From the NCBI RefSeq assembly GCF_000417505.1, contig NZ_APHY01000027.1:1-55369 (forward strand): 55,369 nucleotides of DNA, in the 5' to 3' direction. The notes beneath the pieces were generated by a model, which did not search any database, had not been told where the DNA came from, and saw nothing but the letters and a program-made list of their open reading frames with translations. This stretch comes from Megasphaera sp. NM10. GTDB lineage: Bacteria > Bacillota > Negativicutes > Veillonellales > Megasphaeraceae. Positions 8,594-16,690 of this stretch are shown piece by piece (position 1 is the stretch's first letter; every line of letters begins with the position of its first letter). The position numbers and the translations under genes are program-made.

Positions 8594-8797
8594 ATGAATA
8601 AACACTTTACTTTCGATGATATGATCAATACCATGATGCCCCTGCCCATCAGCGGCAACGCCAACGGCGAAGGCATCTACTGCCGCGGTCAGGAACTCGT
8701 CGCTTCCATGGACCAGCCGAAAGAAACGGCCCATCAGGAAAAAGAAAACCGCGGATTCGACCTCCGCGGCATCTTCTGCCAGTATTGCATCGATTAA
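8594..8797 (+). CDS. Small Cys-containing protein of unknown function
   Basis: This 67-aa product is not recognised. It is supported by a consensus promoter, a strong AAGAGGAGG ribosome binding site about 10 bases before ATG, and GC-rich codon use like the neighbours. It has no signal peptide or membrane segment. It is hydrophilic in the middle (QPKETAHQEKENRG) and carries three Cys, one in IYCRGQE and two in the C-terminal IFCQYCID. The CxxC at the very end could bind metal or act in redox chemistry, but this is only a guess. The gene is monocistronic, with a terminator about 105 bases downstream. Confidence 0.7.
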   Translation: MNKHFTFDDMINTMMPLPISGNANGEGIYCRGQELVASMDQPKETAHQEKENRGFDLRGIFCQYCID

Positions 8798-8902
8798 TAA
8801 AAAGCTAGTGGTTAGTGGCTAGTGGCTAGTGGCTAGTTGTTAGCGGATGGTTTTAAATTTAAGGGGATTTGCTGCAAACTAAAAACTATAAACTTAAAAC
8901 TC
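8798..8902 (+). repeat. 7-bp unit intergenic element with hybrid arms (copy 3)
   Basis: The left arm has GTGGTTA/GTGGCTA units (8803-8845). The centre is GGTTTTAAATTTAAGG, and the right arm has GCAAACT, AAAAACT, ATAAACT units (8873-8900). The two arms therefore belong to different unit types (GTGGCTA-type left, AAACT-type right). It leads into a terminator. Confidence 0.65.
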
Positions 8903-8936
8903 AAAAAGAGGCTGTCTTCATGCGACAGCCTCTTTT
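8903..8936 (+). terminator. Terminator of the small gene
   Basis: Stem AGAGGCTGTC/GACAGCCTCT with A-run before and TTTT after. Confidence 0.75.
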
Positions 8937-9169
8937 ACGTTGTTAGCAGCTAGCGGTTAGGGGCTAGCGGATGGAAAGGATTTAGCCTCTCCTGCTAGGA
9001 GAGGTGGCCCGAATGGGCCGGAGAGGTTTAACCTCGTAGGGGCTCGCGCGTGCGGGGATATGCAGGAATCCCGTGACCCATTTATCTGAAGCGGGCGCCC
9101 CACGTGGTCGCCCCTACGAGCTACGAACCACGAACCACGAGCCCCACGAGCCACGAGCCACGAGCCACT
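8937..9169 (+). repeat. Mosaic intergenic element (copy 4)
   Basis: The left arm has GCTAGCGGTTAGGGGCTAG-like units (8945-8970). Inside sits a CCTCTCCTGCTAGGAGAGG palindrome plus GGCCCGAATGGGCC (8984-9020), then a long inverted pair GTAGGGGC (about 9039) / GCCCCTAC (about 9110). The right arm has repeated GAACCAC and GAGCCAC units (9124-9168). It leads directly into a terminator. No gene is seen. Confidence 0.7.
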
Positions 9170-9201
9170 AAAAAGGCGCTGTCGCGAGACAGCGCCTTTT
9201 T
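9170..9201 (+). terminator. Terminator closing copy 4 element
   Basis: Stem AAGGCGCTGTC/GACAGCGCCTT with a T-run; same core as the other terminators here. Confidence 0.7.
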
Positions 9202-9237
9202 CATGCCTTTCAAGTATAGGTTTTTTACTAAAATATA

Positions 9238-9246
9238 TGTTATAAT
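9238..9246 (+). promoter_or_regulatory. Extended -10 promoter of enoyl-CoA hydratase operon
   Basis: TGTTATAAT at 9238-9246 is a full extended -10; no clear -35. A short GGAAAG/CTTTCC hairpin (9257-9273) lies in the leader. Confidence 0.55.
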
Positions 9247-9303
9247 ATGAATATAAGGAAAGCTTAACTTTCCGTTTTGTTATAGTTGCGAGGAGGAATT
9301 CAT

Positions 9304-10098
9304 ATGAAGCTCAAAAAATTGCACTATACTGTCGAGGACGGTATTGCTGTCGTTCAGCTCGATTATCCCAAGAATCTCAATGCCATCGATGAAGAAATGG
9401 CCGATGAACTGCTCTACGTCGTCCAGGCGGCTGAAGCCGATGAATCGGTGAAAGTCGTCGTCTTCAAAGGTTCTCCCCGTGCTTTTTCGGCTGGTGGCGA
9501 CATCGGCTACTTCTACCAGCTCATCAAGGCCGGCGGTGACGTCAATATGGACGGCCTCATCGGCAAGGTAGGCAAGGTCACGGACGGCCTGAAGAAGATG
9601 AGCAAGATGGTCATCGCCTCGGTCAGCGGTGCCGCAGCCGGTGCCGGTGCCAGCCTGGCACTGACGGCAGATTTTATCATTTGCAGTGAAAACGCCAAGT
9701 TCATCATGGCCTTCGTCAACCTGGGCCTGGTCCCCGATACGGGTGGTTCGTATCTGCTGGTCAAACAGCTGGGGCCGAAACGGGCCATGGATATCTGTGC
9801 GACCGGCCGGCCGGTGAGCGCTCAGGAAGCCAAGGACCTGGGCATCGTCTACCGCATCGTGCCCAACGAGGACCTCGACGGTGAAACGATGAAGTTTGCC
9901 AAGAAATTGGCGTCAGGGCCGATCATTTCCTACAAGAATATCAAGCGCCAGATCTATGCAGCCGCCTTTGCCGAATACCAGCACTACCTGGAAAATATCG
10001 AAGTCCCGTGCCAGCGCGAATGTGCCCGGACCAAGGATTTCGCCGAAGGCGTCTGCGCGTTCATGGAAAAACGGCGTCCCCATTTTACCGGCCAGTAA
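9304..10098 (+). CDS. Enoyl-CoA hydratase/isomerase family protein
   Basis: This is a crotonase-fold enzyme, 264 aa from ATG 9304, placed by a GAGGAGG ribosome binding site. The oxyanion-hole segments are visible as FSAGGDIGYF near residue 65 and SGAAAGAGASLALTADF near residue 112; GLVPDTGGSYLL follows. Family members hydrate or isomerise double bonds in acyl-CoA thioesters. The glutamate usually contributed by the PExxxG region of true hydratases is not evident (NLGLVPD), so an isomerase or other crotonase activity is as likely. The two CoA-transferase subunit genes directly downstream suggest a short-chain fatty acid or hydroxy-acid CoA pathway. Cytoplasmic. Confidence 0.88.
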   Translation: MKLKKLHYTVEDGIAVVQLDYPKNLNAIDEEMADELLYVVQAAEADESVKVVVFKGSPRAFSAGGDIGYFYQLIKAGGDVNMDGLIGKVGKVTDGLKKMSKMVIASVSGAAAGAGASLALTADFIICSENAKFIMAFVNLGLVPDTGGSYLLVKQLGPKRAMDICATGRPVSAQEAKDLGIVYRIVPNEDLDGETMKFAKKLASGPIISYKNIKRQIYAAAFAEYQHYLENIEVPCQRECARTKDFAEGVCAFMEKRRPHFTGQ

Positions 10099-10125
10099 GG
10101 CTGCTTTGTGAAGGGAGTGAGTACG

Positions 10126-10863
10126 GTGTTATCGAAAGTATTTTCTCTCCAAGATATCCTGGAACATATCCACGATGGCCAGACCATCATGTTCGGCGAC
10201 TGGCACGGCCAGTTTGCAGCCGATGAGATCATCGACGGCATGCTGGAAAAAGGCGTCAAGGATATCAAAGCTATCGCCGTATCGGCGGGCTATCCCGGCC
10301 AGGGCGTAGGCAAACTCATCGTGGCCCATCGCGTATCGTCCATCATTACGACCCATATCGGCCTCAACCCGGAAGCACTGAAACAGATGCTGGCAGGTGA
10401 ACTGGCCGTCGAATTTGTTCCCCAAGGGACCTGGGCCGAACGGGTGCGCTGCGGCGGTGCCGGATTGGGCGGCGTCCTCACGCCGACGGGCGTCGGGACG
10501 AGTGTCGAAGAAGGGAAACAGAAGCTGGTCATCGACGGGAAAGAATACCTCCTGGAATTGCCGCTCCATGCCGACGTGGCCCTGGTCAAAGCGACCAAAG
10601 CCGATACGGCAGGCAATCTCTATTTCCGCATGAATTCACGGGCGACGAACAGCACCATTGCCTATGCTGCTGATTTCGTCGCTGCCGAAGTCGAAGAAAT
10701 CGTCCCTGTCGGCCAGCTTTCGCCGGAAGAAATCGCCATTCCGGCGCCCGTCGTCGATATGGTCTATGAACGGCAGGGCGAAAAACGCTATGTCTGCCCG
10801 ATGTGGAAAAAGGCCAGGGCCCGTGCCGAAGCTAAAGCGCGGGAACGGCAGGAAAGGGGATGA
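10126..10863 (+). CDS. CoA-transferase subunit A
   Basis: This is the alpha subunit of a family I 3-oxoacid-type CoA-transferase (AtoD/GctA-like), 245 aa from GTG 10126 with AAGGGAG 6 bases upstream (another GTG at 10108 is less well placed). Family marks are the N-terminal DGQTIMFGDWHGQFAADEII and the LTPTGVGTSVEEGKQ segment. It pairs with the next gene to move CoA between short-chain acids. The C-terminus is rich in Arg/Ala/Lys. It sits 27 bases after the crotonase gene and 4 bases before subunit B. Substrate cannot be assigned; acetate/butyrate or acetoacetate are usual for the family. Confidence 0.9.
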   Translation: MLSKVFSLQDILEHIHDGQTIMFGDWHGQFAADEIIDGMLEKGVKDIKAIAVSAGYPGQGVGKLIVAHRVSSIITTHIGLNPEALKQMLAGELAVEFVPQGTWAERVRCGGAGLGGVLTPTGVGTSVEEGKQKLVIDGKEYLLELPLHADVALVKATKADTAGNLYFRMNSRATNSTIAYAADFVAAEVEEIVPVGQLSPEEIAIPAPVVDMVYERQGEKRYVCPMWKKARARAEAKARERQERG

Positions 10864-10867
10864 GGTC

Positions 10868-11530
10868 ATGGTCGAACGGAAAGGAAGAGCTTTGATTGCC
10901 TGGCGGTGTGCCCAATTCTTCAAAAATGGGGATTTCGTCAATTTAGGAATCGGCCTGCCCCTGATGTGCGTCAACTACCTGCCTGAAGGCGTAGACCTCT
11001 GGCTGGAAGCGGAAATAGGCACGGTCGGCAGCGGCCCGTCGCCGGATTGGGACCATGTCGACATCGACGTCATCGACGCCGGCGGCCAGCCGGCCTCAGT
11101 CATTACCGGCGGCAGCGTCTATGACCACGAAACGTCCTTTGCCTTCATCCGCGGCGGTCATATCGACGCGACTGTCCTGGGAACGCTGCAAGTCGACCAG
11201 GAAGGGAATATCGCCAACTGGACCATTCCTGGGAAATTCGCTCCCGGTATGGGCGGGGCCATGGACCTCTGTGCCGGTGTCAAGAAAATCATCGTCGCCA
11301 CGGACCATTGCGAAAAGAGCGGCCATTCCAAGATACTGAAGAAATGTACGCTGCCCCTGACGGGAGCCCATTGCGTCACCGATATCGTAACCGAACGCGG
11401 CTACTTTGAAGTCACACCGCAGGGCCTGGTCCTGCGGGAACTGGCACCGGGCTATACCGTAGAAGATATCCGGGCCTGCACGGAAGCAGACTTCATCGTC
11501 CCCGAAACCATCGCCGTCATGGGCGGATGA
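10868..11530 (+). CDS. CoA-transferase subunit B
   Basis: This is the beta subunit, 220 aa from ATG 10868 (GGGGATGAGG ribosome binding site). The region NLGIGLPLMCVNYLP and the catalytic-glutamate segment are clear: E49 within AEIGTVGSGPSP stands where most AtoA-type proteins have SENG, so the nucleophile is kept but the following Asn is Ile. ITGGSVYDHETSFAFIRGGH and the TDIVTERGYFEVT segment are also family-typical. It forms the acyl-glutamyl/CoA thioester intermediate with subunit A. It is the last gene of the operon; a repeat block and shared terminator follow. Confidence 0.92.
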   Translation: MVERKGRALIAWRCAQFFKNGDFVNLGIGLPLMCVNYLPEGVDLWLEAEIGTVGSGPSPDWDHVDIDVIDAGGQPASVITGGSVYDHETSFAFIRGGHIDATVLGTLQVDQEGNIANWTIPGKFAPGMGGAMDLCAGVKKIIVATDHCEKSGHSKILKKCTLPLTGAHCVTDIVTERGYFEVTPQGLVLRELAPGYTVEDIRACTEADFIVPETIAVMGG

Positions 11531-11714
11531 GGGGAGGTCGCACGAAGGCTTCGTAAGCCTCTCCTACTAGGAGAGGTGGCCCAAATGGGTCGGAGAGGTT
11601 TAACCTTGTAGGGGATGTTTTTATACATCACCCGTCATGTATAATGTGGGCATCATTATTTCAGGCGGGCCGCCCTTTGGGACGGCCCCTACGAATACTG
11701 CAAACTCAATACTC
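11531..11714 (+). repeat. Mosaic intergenic element (copy 5)
   Basis: It contains a CCTCTCCTACTAGGAGAGG palindrome with GGCCCAAATGGGTC (11555-11595). A GTAGGGG / CCCCTAC inverted pair (11607 and about 11687) encloses GGCCGCCC-type sequence. A short right arm with GCAAACT and AATACTC units (11698-11714) follows. No gene is seen. Confidence 0.65.
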
Positions 11715-11750
11715 AAAAAGAGGCTGTCGCACATGCGACAGCCTCTTTTT
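11715..11750. terminator. Bidirectional terminator, CoA-transferase / PBP1A
   Basis: Perfect stem AGAGGCTGTCGCA/TGCGACAGCCTCT with A-run and T-run. It sits between convergent genes and ends two bases from the PBP1A stop. Confidence 0.8.
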
Positions 11751-11752
11751 CA

Positions 11753-13801
11753 CTATTCCTTATTATTGCGGTCGGCTTGTTGTCTGGCCGGCTGCTGGGT
11801 CTGTTGTTTGGATTTTTCTTTGGTCGTCGTTTTTTCGGTCGTCGCCGATTTTTTCTTCGGTTCTTCCCGGTCGTCGCTGCGGACGCTGTTACTGGAAGAT
11901 GAAGACGACGTCGTTTCTTTACGGCGTTCCATGCCTGACGGGGCGGAGAAGTCGCCACCCGATTCATCGGACGTAGCCGACGACATGTAATCCTTCCAGA
12001 TTTCTGCCGGGATCGTGCCGCCGTAGATTTCGCCTAAGCTGTGCGAACCCGTATCGTCGCCAATCCATACGGCTGTGACGATGTCCGGCGTGTAGCCGAC
12101 GAACCAGGCGTCTTTGTTGTCGTCTGTCGTACCGGTCTTGCCGGCGGCCGGACGGCCGATGGCGGCGGCTGTCCCTGTGCCGTGGTCGATGACGCCTTCG
12201 AGCATAGTCGTCATTTCATAGGCTTCCCGTTCGGACATGACGCGGGTCTTCGTTTCTTCTTTTTCTAACGTCGATGCGTCTTCCAGGACGTTACCGTCGC
12301 GGTCGAGGATTTTGACGATAGCCGTCGGTTTGACGTGGACGCCCTTATTGGCAAAGGTGCCATAAGCACTGGCCATTTCCAGCGGCGTGACGCCTTTGGT
12401 CAGGCCGCCCAGGGCCATGGCCAGGTTGTCGTCTTTGGCGTCGAGGGTGGTAATGCCCATCTTCTTGGCATTGGCGATGATGTTCTTCGTGCCGACTTTG
12501 TCAGCCAGCTGGACGGCGATGGTGTTGACCGAGTGGGCCAGGGCATCGCTGAGGGTCATGGTACCGCTGTAGGAGCCGCCGGCGTTCTTCGGGCTCCAGC
12601 TGCCGTAGGTGACGGGCTGGTCGTCCATGGTCGTATCCGGCGTCATGTCGTGCTGCAGCGCCGTCAGGTAGACGAAAGGCTTGAAGGCCGAACCAGGCTG
12701 GCGGACAGCCATGCTGGCGCGGTTGAAGCTATCCTGTCCGCGGCCGCCGACCATGGCCAGGATGTGGCCCGTCTTGGGGTCGATGGAGACGATGGCTGCC
12801 TGCGGCTGAGTCAGGCCGTTTTCGTCAGTGTAGTTGTTGGGCAGGTTGCGCATGGCCCGGACGGCGGCGTGCTGCTTGTCGACGTCCATGGTCGTGTAGA
12901 TCTTGAGGCCTTCCTTATAGAGGGCATCGTCGCCGTATTTCTTGGCGACCTGCTGGGAGACGTAGTCGATGAAGGATGCATATTCGTCGGCTTCTTTGGA
13001 CTGATGGCTCTTGGAGAGGCCCAGGTCCTGGTTCTTGGCGTCTTCCGCTTCGGCAGCCGATACGTAGCCGTATTTGACCATCTGGTCGAGGACGACGTTC
13101 TTGCGCTTCTTGGCTTCGTTCAAGTTGTTGAAGGGCGAGTAGTAGTTCGGGCTCTTAGGCAGGCCGGCCAGCATGGCGCACTGCGTCAGGGTCAGTTCGT
13201 TGACGTCTTTGTTGAAATACGTCTTGGCCGCTGTCTGGATGCCATAGGCACCCTGGCCGAAGTAAATCTGGTTCATGTACATTTCCAGGATTTCTTTTTT
13301 ACTGTATTTGTGTTCGATTTCCAGGGCCAGCATGGCTTCCTGTATCTTACGCTTCAATGTCTGTTCCTGGGACAGGAAGGCGTTCTTGGCCAGCTGCTGG
13401 GTGATGGTACTGCCGCCCTGGGCGATGCCGCGGTTGGTCAGGTTGGCAAAGATGGCGCGGAAGATGCCGATAGGGTCGATGCCGATGTGTTCATAGAAGC
13501 GGTTGTCTTCGGCAGCGATGAAGGCATTCTGCAGATTCTGCGGCACTTTGTTGATGTCGATGGGCAAGCGGTTCTGATCGGAATGAAGGGTCGTGATCAG
13601 CCGGCCGTGGGAATCGAAGACCTGTGATGAAACGGCAGGCCGCATGTTATTGCCTACAGCAGGCAAACTTTGATAGGCAGCAAAAATATAGCCAAACCCT
13701 AAGCCTGCGAAAACGACAAGGCATAAGGCGATGAAAAGGCGGATGCGGCGAAGGGGACCGGCTTTTTTGGCTTTTTTTGCTCTGCGTCTGGGTGTATACA
13801 T
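11753..13801 (-). CDS. Penicillin-binding protein 1A (bifunctional)
   Basis: This is a class A PBP, 682 aa: glycosyltransferase plus DD-transpeptidase for peptidoglycan assembly outside the inner membrane. A basic cytoplasmic tail and one membrane anchor (about residues 22-43) are followed by a GT51 domain (about 70-240) with the catalytic E98 in AAEDNRFYEH and GGSTITQQLAKN. The transpeptidase domain has S371-x-x-K (GSAFKP), S424-V-N426 and K555-T-G557. The C-terminal 70 residues are low-complexity Ser/Thr/Lys/Gln-rich and probably disordered. The start has a TAGGAGG site. It is divergent from ppsA and convergent with the CoA-transferase genes. Family assignment is secure; mrcA/ponA naming is not certain. 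Confidence 0.95.
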   Translation of the reverse strand: MYTPRRRAKKAKKAGPLRRIRLFIALCLVVFAGLGFGYIFAAYQSLPAVGNNMRPAVSSQVFDSHGRLITTLHSDQNRLPIDINKVPQNLQNAFIAAEDNRFYEHIGIDPIGIFRAIFANLTNRGIAQGGSTITQQLAKNAFLSQEQTLKRKIQEAMLALEIEHKYSKKEILEMYMNQIYFGQGAYGIQTAAKTYFNKDVNELTLTQCAMLAGLPKSPNYYSPFNNLNEAKKRKNVVLDQMVKYGYVSAAEAEDAKNQDLGLSKSHQSKEADEYASFIDYVSQQVAKKYGDDALYKEGLKIYTTMDVDKQHAAVRAMRNLPNNYTDENGLTQPQAAIVSIDPKTGHILAMVGGRGQDSFNRASMAVRQPGSAFKPFVYLTALQHDMTPDTTMDDQPVTYGSWSPKNAGGSYSGTMTLSDALAHSVNTIAVQLADKVGTKNIIANAKKMGITTLDAKDDNLAMALGGLTKGVTPLEMASAYGTFANKGVHVKPTAIVKILDRDGNVLEDASTLEKEETKTRVMSEREAYEMTTMLEGVIDHGTGTAAAIGRPAAGKTGTTDDNKDAWFVGYTPDIVTAVWIGDDTGSHSLGEIYGGTIPAEIWKDYMSSATSDESGGDFSAPSGMERRKETTSSSSSSNSVRSDDREEPKKKSATTEKTTTKEKSKQQTQQPARQQADRNNKE

Positions 13802-14131
13802 TTTTTCCTCCTACGTGACGACGTAATCGTTCAAGATGAGCAGGTAATGAGACATTACTAATTTCTTATTATATCACATCATACATCATTATCCTATATA
13901 GGCGGGACATAGGCGGGACAGGTTGAAAAAATTTAAAGTCTTTTTGGCGATTAAATCGTTTTACGCTACACGGAATCCGAAAATATTTCATATGTAGTAT
14001 ACTCTTTAAAAGAGTATCATGTAGCTTTTTTAGAAATTCCATTGACAATCGCAGAGAAATAGCGTACTATAAACGTAACAAGCAGACAATTTAGCGTACA
14101 CGCTTGGTTATAATAGCAGGAGGTAAGGATT
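13802..14131. promoter_or_regulatory. PBP1A / ppsA intergenic region with several site-like repeats
   Basis: On the minus strand a TGATATAAT extended -10 (13876-13868) serves PBP1A; a GTAATG-3-CATTAC palindrome (13844-13858) lies in its leader. Between the genes is a tandem 11-bp direct repeat ATAGGCGGGAC (13898-13908, 13909-13919). A near-perfect palindrome ATACTCTTT-A-AAAGAGTAT lies at 13999-14017. TAGCGTA occurs three times: minus 13972-13978, plus 14060-14066 (overlapping the ppsA -10) and plus 14092-14098. These are likely regulator sites, but no regulator is proven. Confidence 0.5.
14042..14070 (+). promoter_or_regulatory. Promoter of ppsA
   Basis: TTGACA (14042-14047), 17-base spacer, TACTAT (14065-14070). 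The start point would be near 14077, giving a leader of about 55 bases. Confidence 0.75.
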
Positions 14132-16540
14132 ATGGCAAAGGACAGAGAAAAAGCATTTGTATTGTGGTTCGATGAACTGCGCAGAGCCGATGTAGCTCTC
14201 GTAGGCGGTAAATCGTCTTCCCTCGGTGAATTGACGTCTCAGACGGATGTTCCCGTTCCCTATGGGTTCGCGACGACAGCCGAAGGCTATCGCCATTTCA
14301 TGCATGAAACGGGCATGGACGTCAAGATCCCGGAATTACTGAAAGGCCTGACCGACGTCGAAGACGCTGTCCAGCTCCGCGATGTGACGGCAAAGATCCG
14401 CAAGGCCATCTGTGATGCAGAAATGCCGGCCGACTTGGCAGCCGATATCCGCAAGAGTTACGAAGAATTGGGTAAGAAAGTCGGCGAAGCCAATCCTTTC
14501 GTCGCCGTCCGCTCCAGTGCAACCGCTGAAGACTTGCCGGACGCCAGCTTTGCCGGTCAGCAGGATACGTACCTCAACGTCCAGGGGGCTGACATGGTCA
14601 TCCAGAAGGTCAAGGAATGTTACGCATCGACCTTTACCGACCGCGCTACGTACTACCGCACGAAACAGGGCTTCGATCATCTCTCCGTCGCTTTGAGCGC
14701 CGCTATCCAGATGATGGTCTTCTCCAAAGCTGCCGGCGTCATGTTCACCGTCGACCTGGTCACGGGCGATGATTCGACGATTACCATCGAAGGGGCCTGG
14801 GGCCTCGGCGAATACGTCGTACAGGGCACGGTTACGCCGGATAACTTCAAAGTCCGCAAAGACGACCTGACCATCCTCTCCAAGATGATCAATACCAAAC
14901 CGATCGAACTGGTCCGCAAACCGGGCGGCGATTGCGAAGAAAAACTCGTTCCGCCGGAACTGCAGAAACAGCAGGTCATTACGGACGAACAGGTAAAGGA
15001 ACTGGCTACGTACGCCAAAGCTATTGAAAAGCATTACGGCTGCTACATGGATATGGAATGGGGCGTCGACGAACGGACCAATAAGGTATGGCTCCTCCAG
15101 GCCCGTCCGGAAACGGTATGGTCCAAGAAGAATAAAGAAAAGAAAGAAGCCGCTGCCGAAAAGGCCGCTGTCACGACGGACCGCAAAGTCGTCGTCAAAG
15201 GCCTGCCGGCCAGCCCGGGCAGCGCTGCTGGCAAAGCCCATGTCATCCTCGACCCGTCGAAGATCGCTGAATTCAAAGACGGTGAAATCCTGGTTACGAC
15301 CATGACCGCTCCGGACTGGGTACCGGCCATGAAGAAGGCCAAGGCCATCGTCACCGATGCCGGCGGCATGACCTGCCACGCTTCCATCGTCAGCCGTGAA
15401 TTGGGCATCCCCTGCATCGTCGGCACGAAGAGCCGCAGCGTCGAAGCGACGACAACCATCCAGGATGGCGCAGAAATCACAGTCGATGCGACGAACGGCA
15501 TCGTCTATGAAGGCATCGTCGCCGACATCGTCAAACCGGAAGCTGCTGAAGCCCCGGCCGGCCAGACTGCAACGACCGTCGTCGCTGCCGAAGCCGCTCC
15601 GATTACGGGCACGAAGATTTACATGAACCTGGGCAACCCGGATTTGGCTGAAAAATACGGCAAACTGCCTTGCGACGGCATCGGCCTCATGCGCGAAGAA
15701 TTCATCTGGACGACATTCATTCATGAACACCCGTTATACCTCATCGAAACGGGCCGGGCTGACCGCGTCGTCGATCAGTTGTCCGAAGGTATCCGCAAAG
15801 TCTGCCAGGCACTGGCTCCGCGTCCGGTCACGCTGCGCCTGAGCGACTTCAAATCGAGTGAATACCGCAACCTGACAGGCGGTGACAAATACGAACCCCA
15901 GGAAAGCAGCGCCCTCCTCGGCTGGCGCGGTGCTTCCCGTTACTATGATCCGAAATACGTCGAAGCCTTCAAACTGGAACTGAAAGCTGTCCGCAAAGTC
16001 CGCGAAGAATACGGCTACAAGAACCTCAACGTCATGATCCCCTTCTGCCGCCGCGTCGATGAAATGCAGAAAGTCGTCGACCTCATGGCTCAGGAAGGCC
16101 TCCACCGCGGTCCGGACTTCAAGGTCTGGCTCATGGCTGAAATCCCGTCCAATATCATCCTGGCCGACCAGTTCAACCAGTTCGTCGATGGCTATTCCAT
16201 CGGCTCCAACGACCTGACCATGCTCATCATGGGCTGCGACCGCGACAACGATACGGTAGCACCGCTCTTCGATGAACGCAACCTGGCAGTCAAACGGGCT
16301 ATCCGCCATCTCATTGCCGTAGCCCATAAGGACGGCAAGACCGTTTCCATCTGCGGCCAGGCACCGAGCGTCTATCCGGACTTCGCTGAATTCCTGGTCA
16401 AGAGCGGCATCGATTCCATCTCGGTCAACCCCGATGCCGTCGTATCGACACGGAAACACGTGGCACAAGTCGAACAGCGTATCCTCCTCGATTCGCTGAC
16501 AGGCAAGGGCCGTGCTGATACAGAAGATTATACGTGGTAA
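14132..16540 (+). CDS. ppsA: Phosphoenolpyruvate synthase
   Basis: This enzyme (802 aa) makes PEP from pyruvate and ATP (giving AMP and phosphate), allowing gluconeogenesis from lactate or pyruvate. Domain order is ATP-grasp nucleotide-binding domain (about 20-340, VGGKSSSLGEL, AVRSSATAEDLPDASFAGQQ), swivelling phosphohistidine domain with the catalytic H416 in GGMTCHASIVSREL, and PEP/pyruvate TIM barrel with C741 in SICGQAPS. T414, two residues before the His, is the site that the companion regulatory kinase would modify. A linker around 470-490 is Ala/Glu-rich. It has its own strong promoter and terminator; the regulator genes follow downstream. Confidence 0.96.
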   Translation: MAKDREKAFVLWFDELRRADVALVGGKSSSLGELTSQTDVPVPYGFATTAEGYRHFMHETGMDVKIPELLKGLTDVEDAVQLRDVTAKIRKAICDAEMPADLAADIRKSYEELGKKVGEANPFVAVRSSATAEDLPDASFAGQQDTYLNVQGADMVIQKVKECYASTFTDRATYYRTKQGFDHLSVALSAAIQMMVFSKAAGVMFTVDLVTGDDSTITIEGAWGLGEYVVQGTVTPDNFKVRKDDLTILSKMINTKPIELVRKPGGDCEEKLVPPELQKQQVITDEQVKELATYAKAIEKHYGCYMDMEWGVDERTNKVWLLQARPETVWSKKNKEKKEAAAEKAAVTTDRKVVVKGLPASPGSAAGKAHVILDPSKIAEFKDGEILVTTMTAPDWVPAMKKAKAIVTDAGGMTCHASIVSRELGIPCIVGTKSRSVEATTTIQDGAEITVDATNGIVYEGIVADIVKPEAAEAPAGQTATTVVAAEAAPITGTKIYMNLGNPDLAEKYGKLPCDGIGLMREEFIWTTFIHEHPLYLIETGRADRVVDQLSEGIRKVCQALAPRPVTLRLSDFKSSEYRNLTGGDKYEPQESSALLGWRGASRYYDPKYVEAFKLELKAVRKVREEYGYKNLNVMIPFCRRVDEMQKVVDLMAQEGLHRGPDFKVWLMAEIPSNIILADQFNQFVDGYSIGSNDLTMLIMGCDRDNDTVAPLFDERNLAVKRAIRHLIAVAHKDGKTVSICGQAPSVYPDFAEFLVKSGIDSISVNPDAVVSTRKHVAQVEQRILLDSLTGKGRADTEDYTW

Positions 16541-16566
16541 TAGCATATCCGATTTATGAGTAATAG

Positions 16567-16610
16567 AAAGGCGGTCCCAAAAGAAAAACAGACTTTTGGG
16601 CCGCCTTTTT
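16567..16610 (+). terminator. Terminator of ppsA
   Basis: Stem AAAGGCGG...CCAAAAG / CTTTTGGGCCGCCTTT (one wobble/bulge) followed by T-run. Confidence 0.85.
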
Positions 16611-16681
16611 CTCATACTAGGACCTTGTATTATACACTATTTGCATATTATACATCTTATATCGCGGGATGTTTTTATATA

Positions 16682-16690
16682 TGTTATGAT
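16682..16690 (+). promoter_or_regulatory. Extended -10 promoter of regulator genes
   Basis: TGTTATGAT at 16682-16690, about 50 bases before the ccpN-like start; no good -35 is seen. Confidence 0.45.

Noticed and set aside
8957-9154. 65-codon frame within the repeat block
   Set aside because: Same: lies entirely in mosaic repeat sequence.
12335-13627. 430-codon frame antisense to PBP1A
   Set aside because: Same reason: composition of a shadow frame, while the opposite strand encodes an unambiguous PBP with all motifs.
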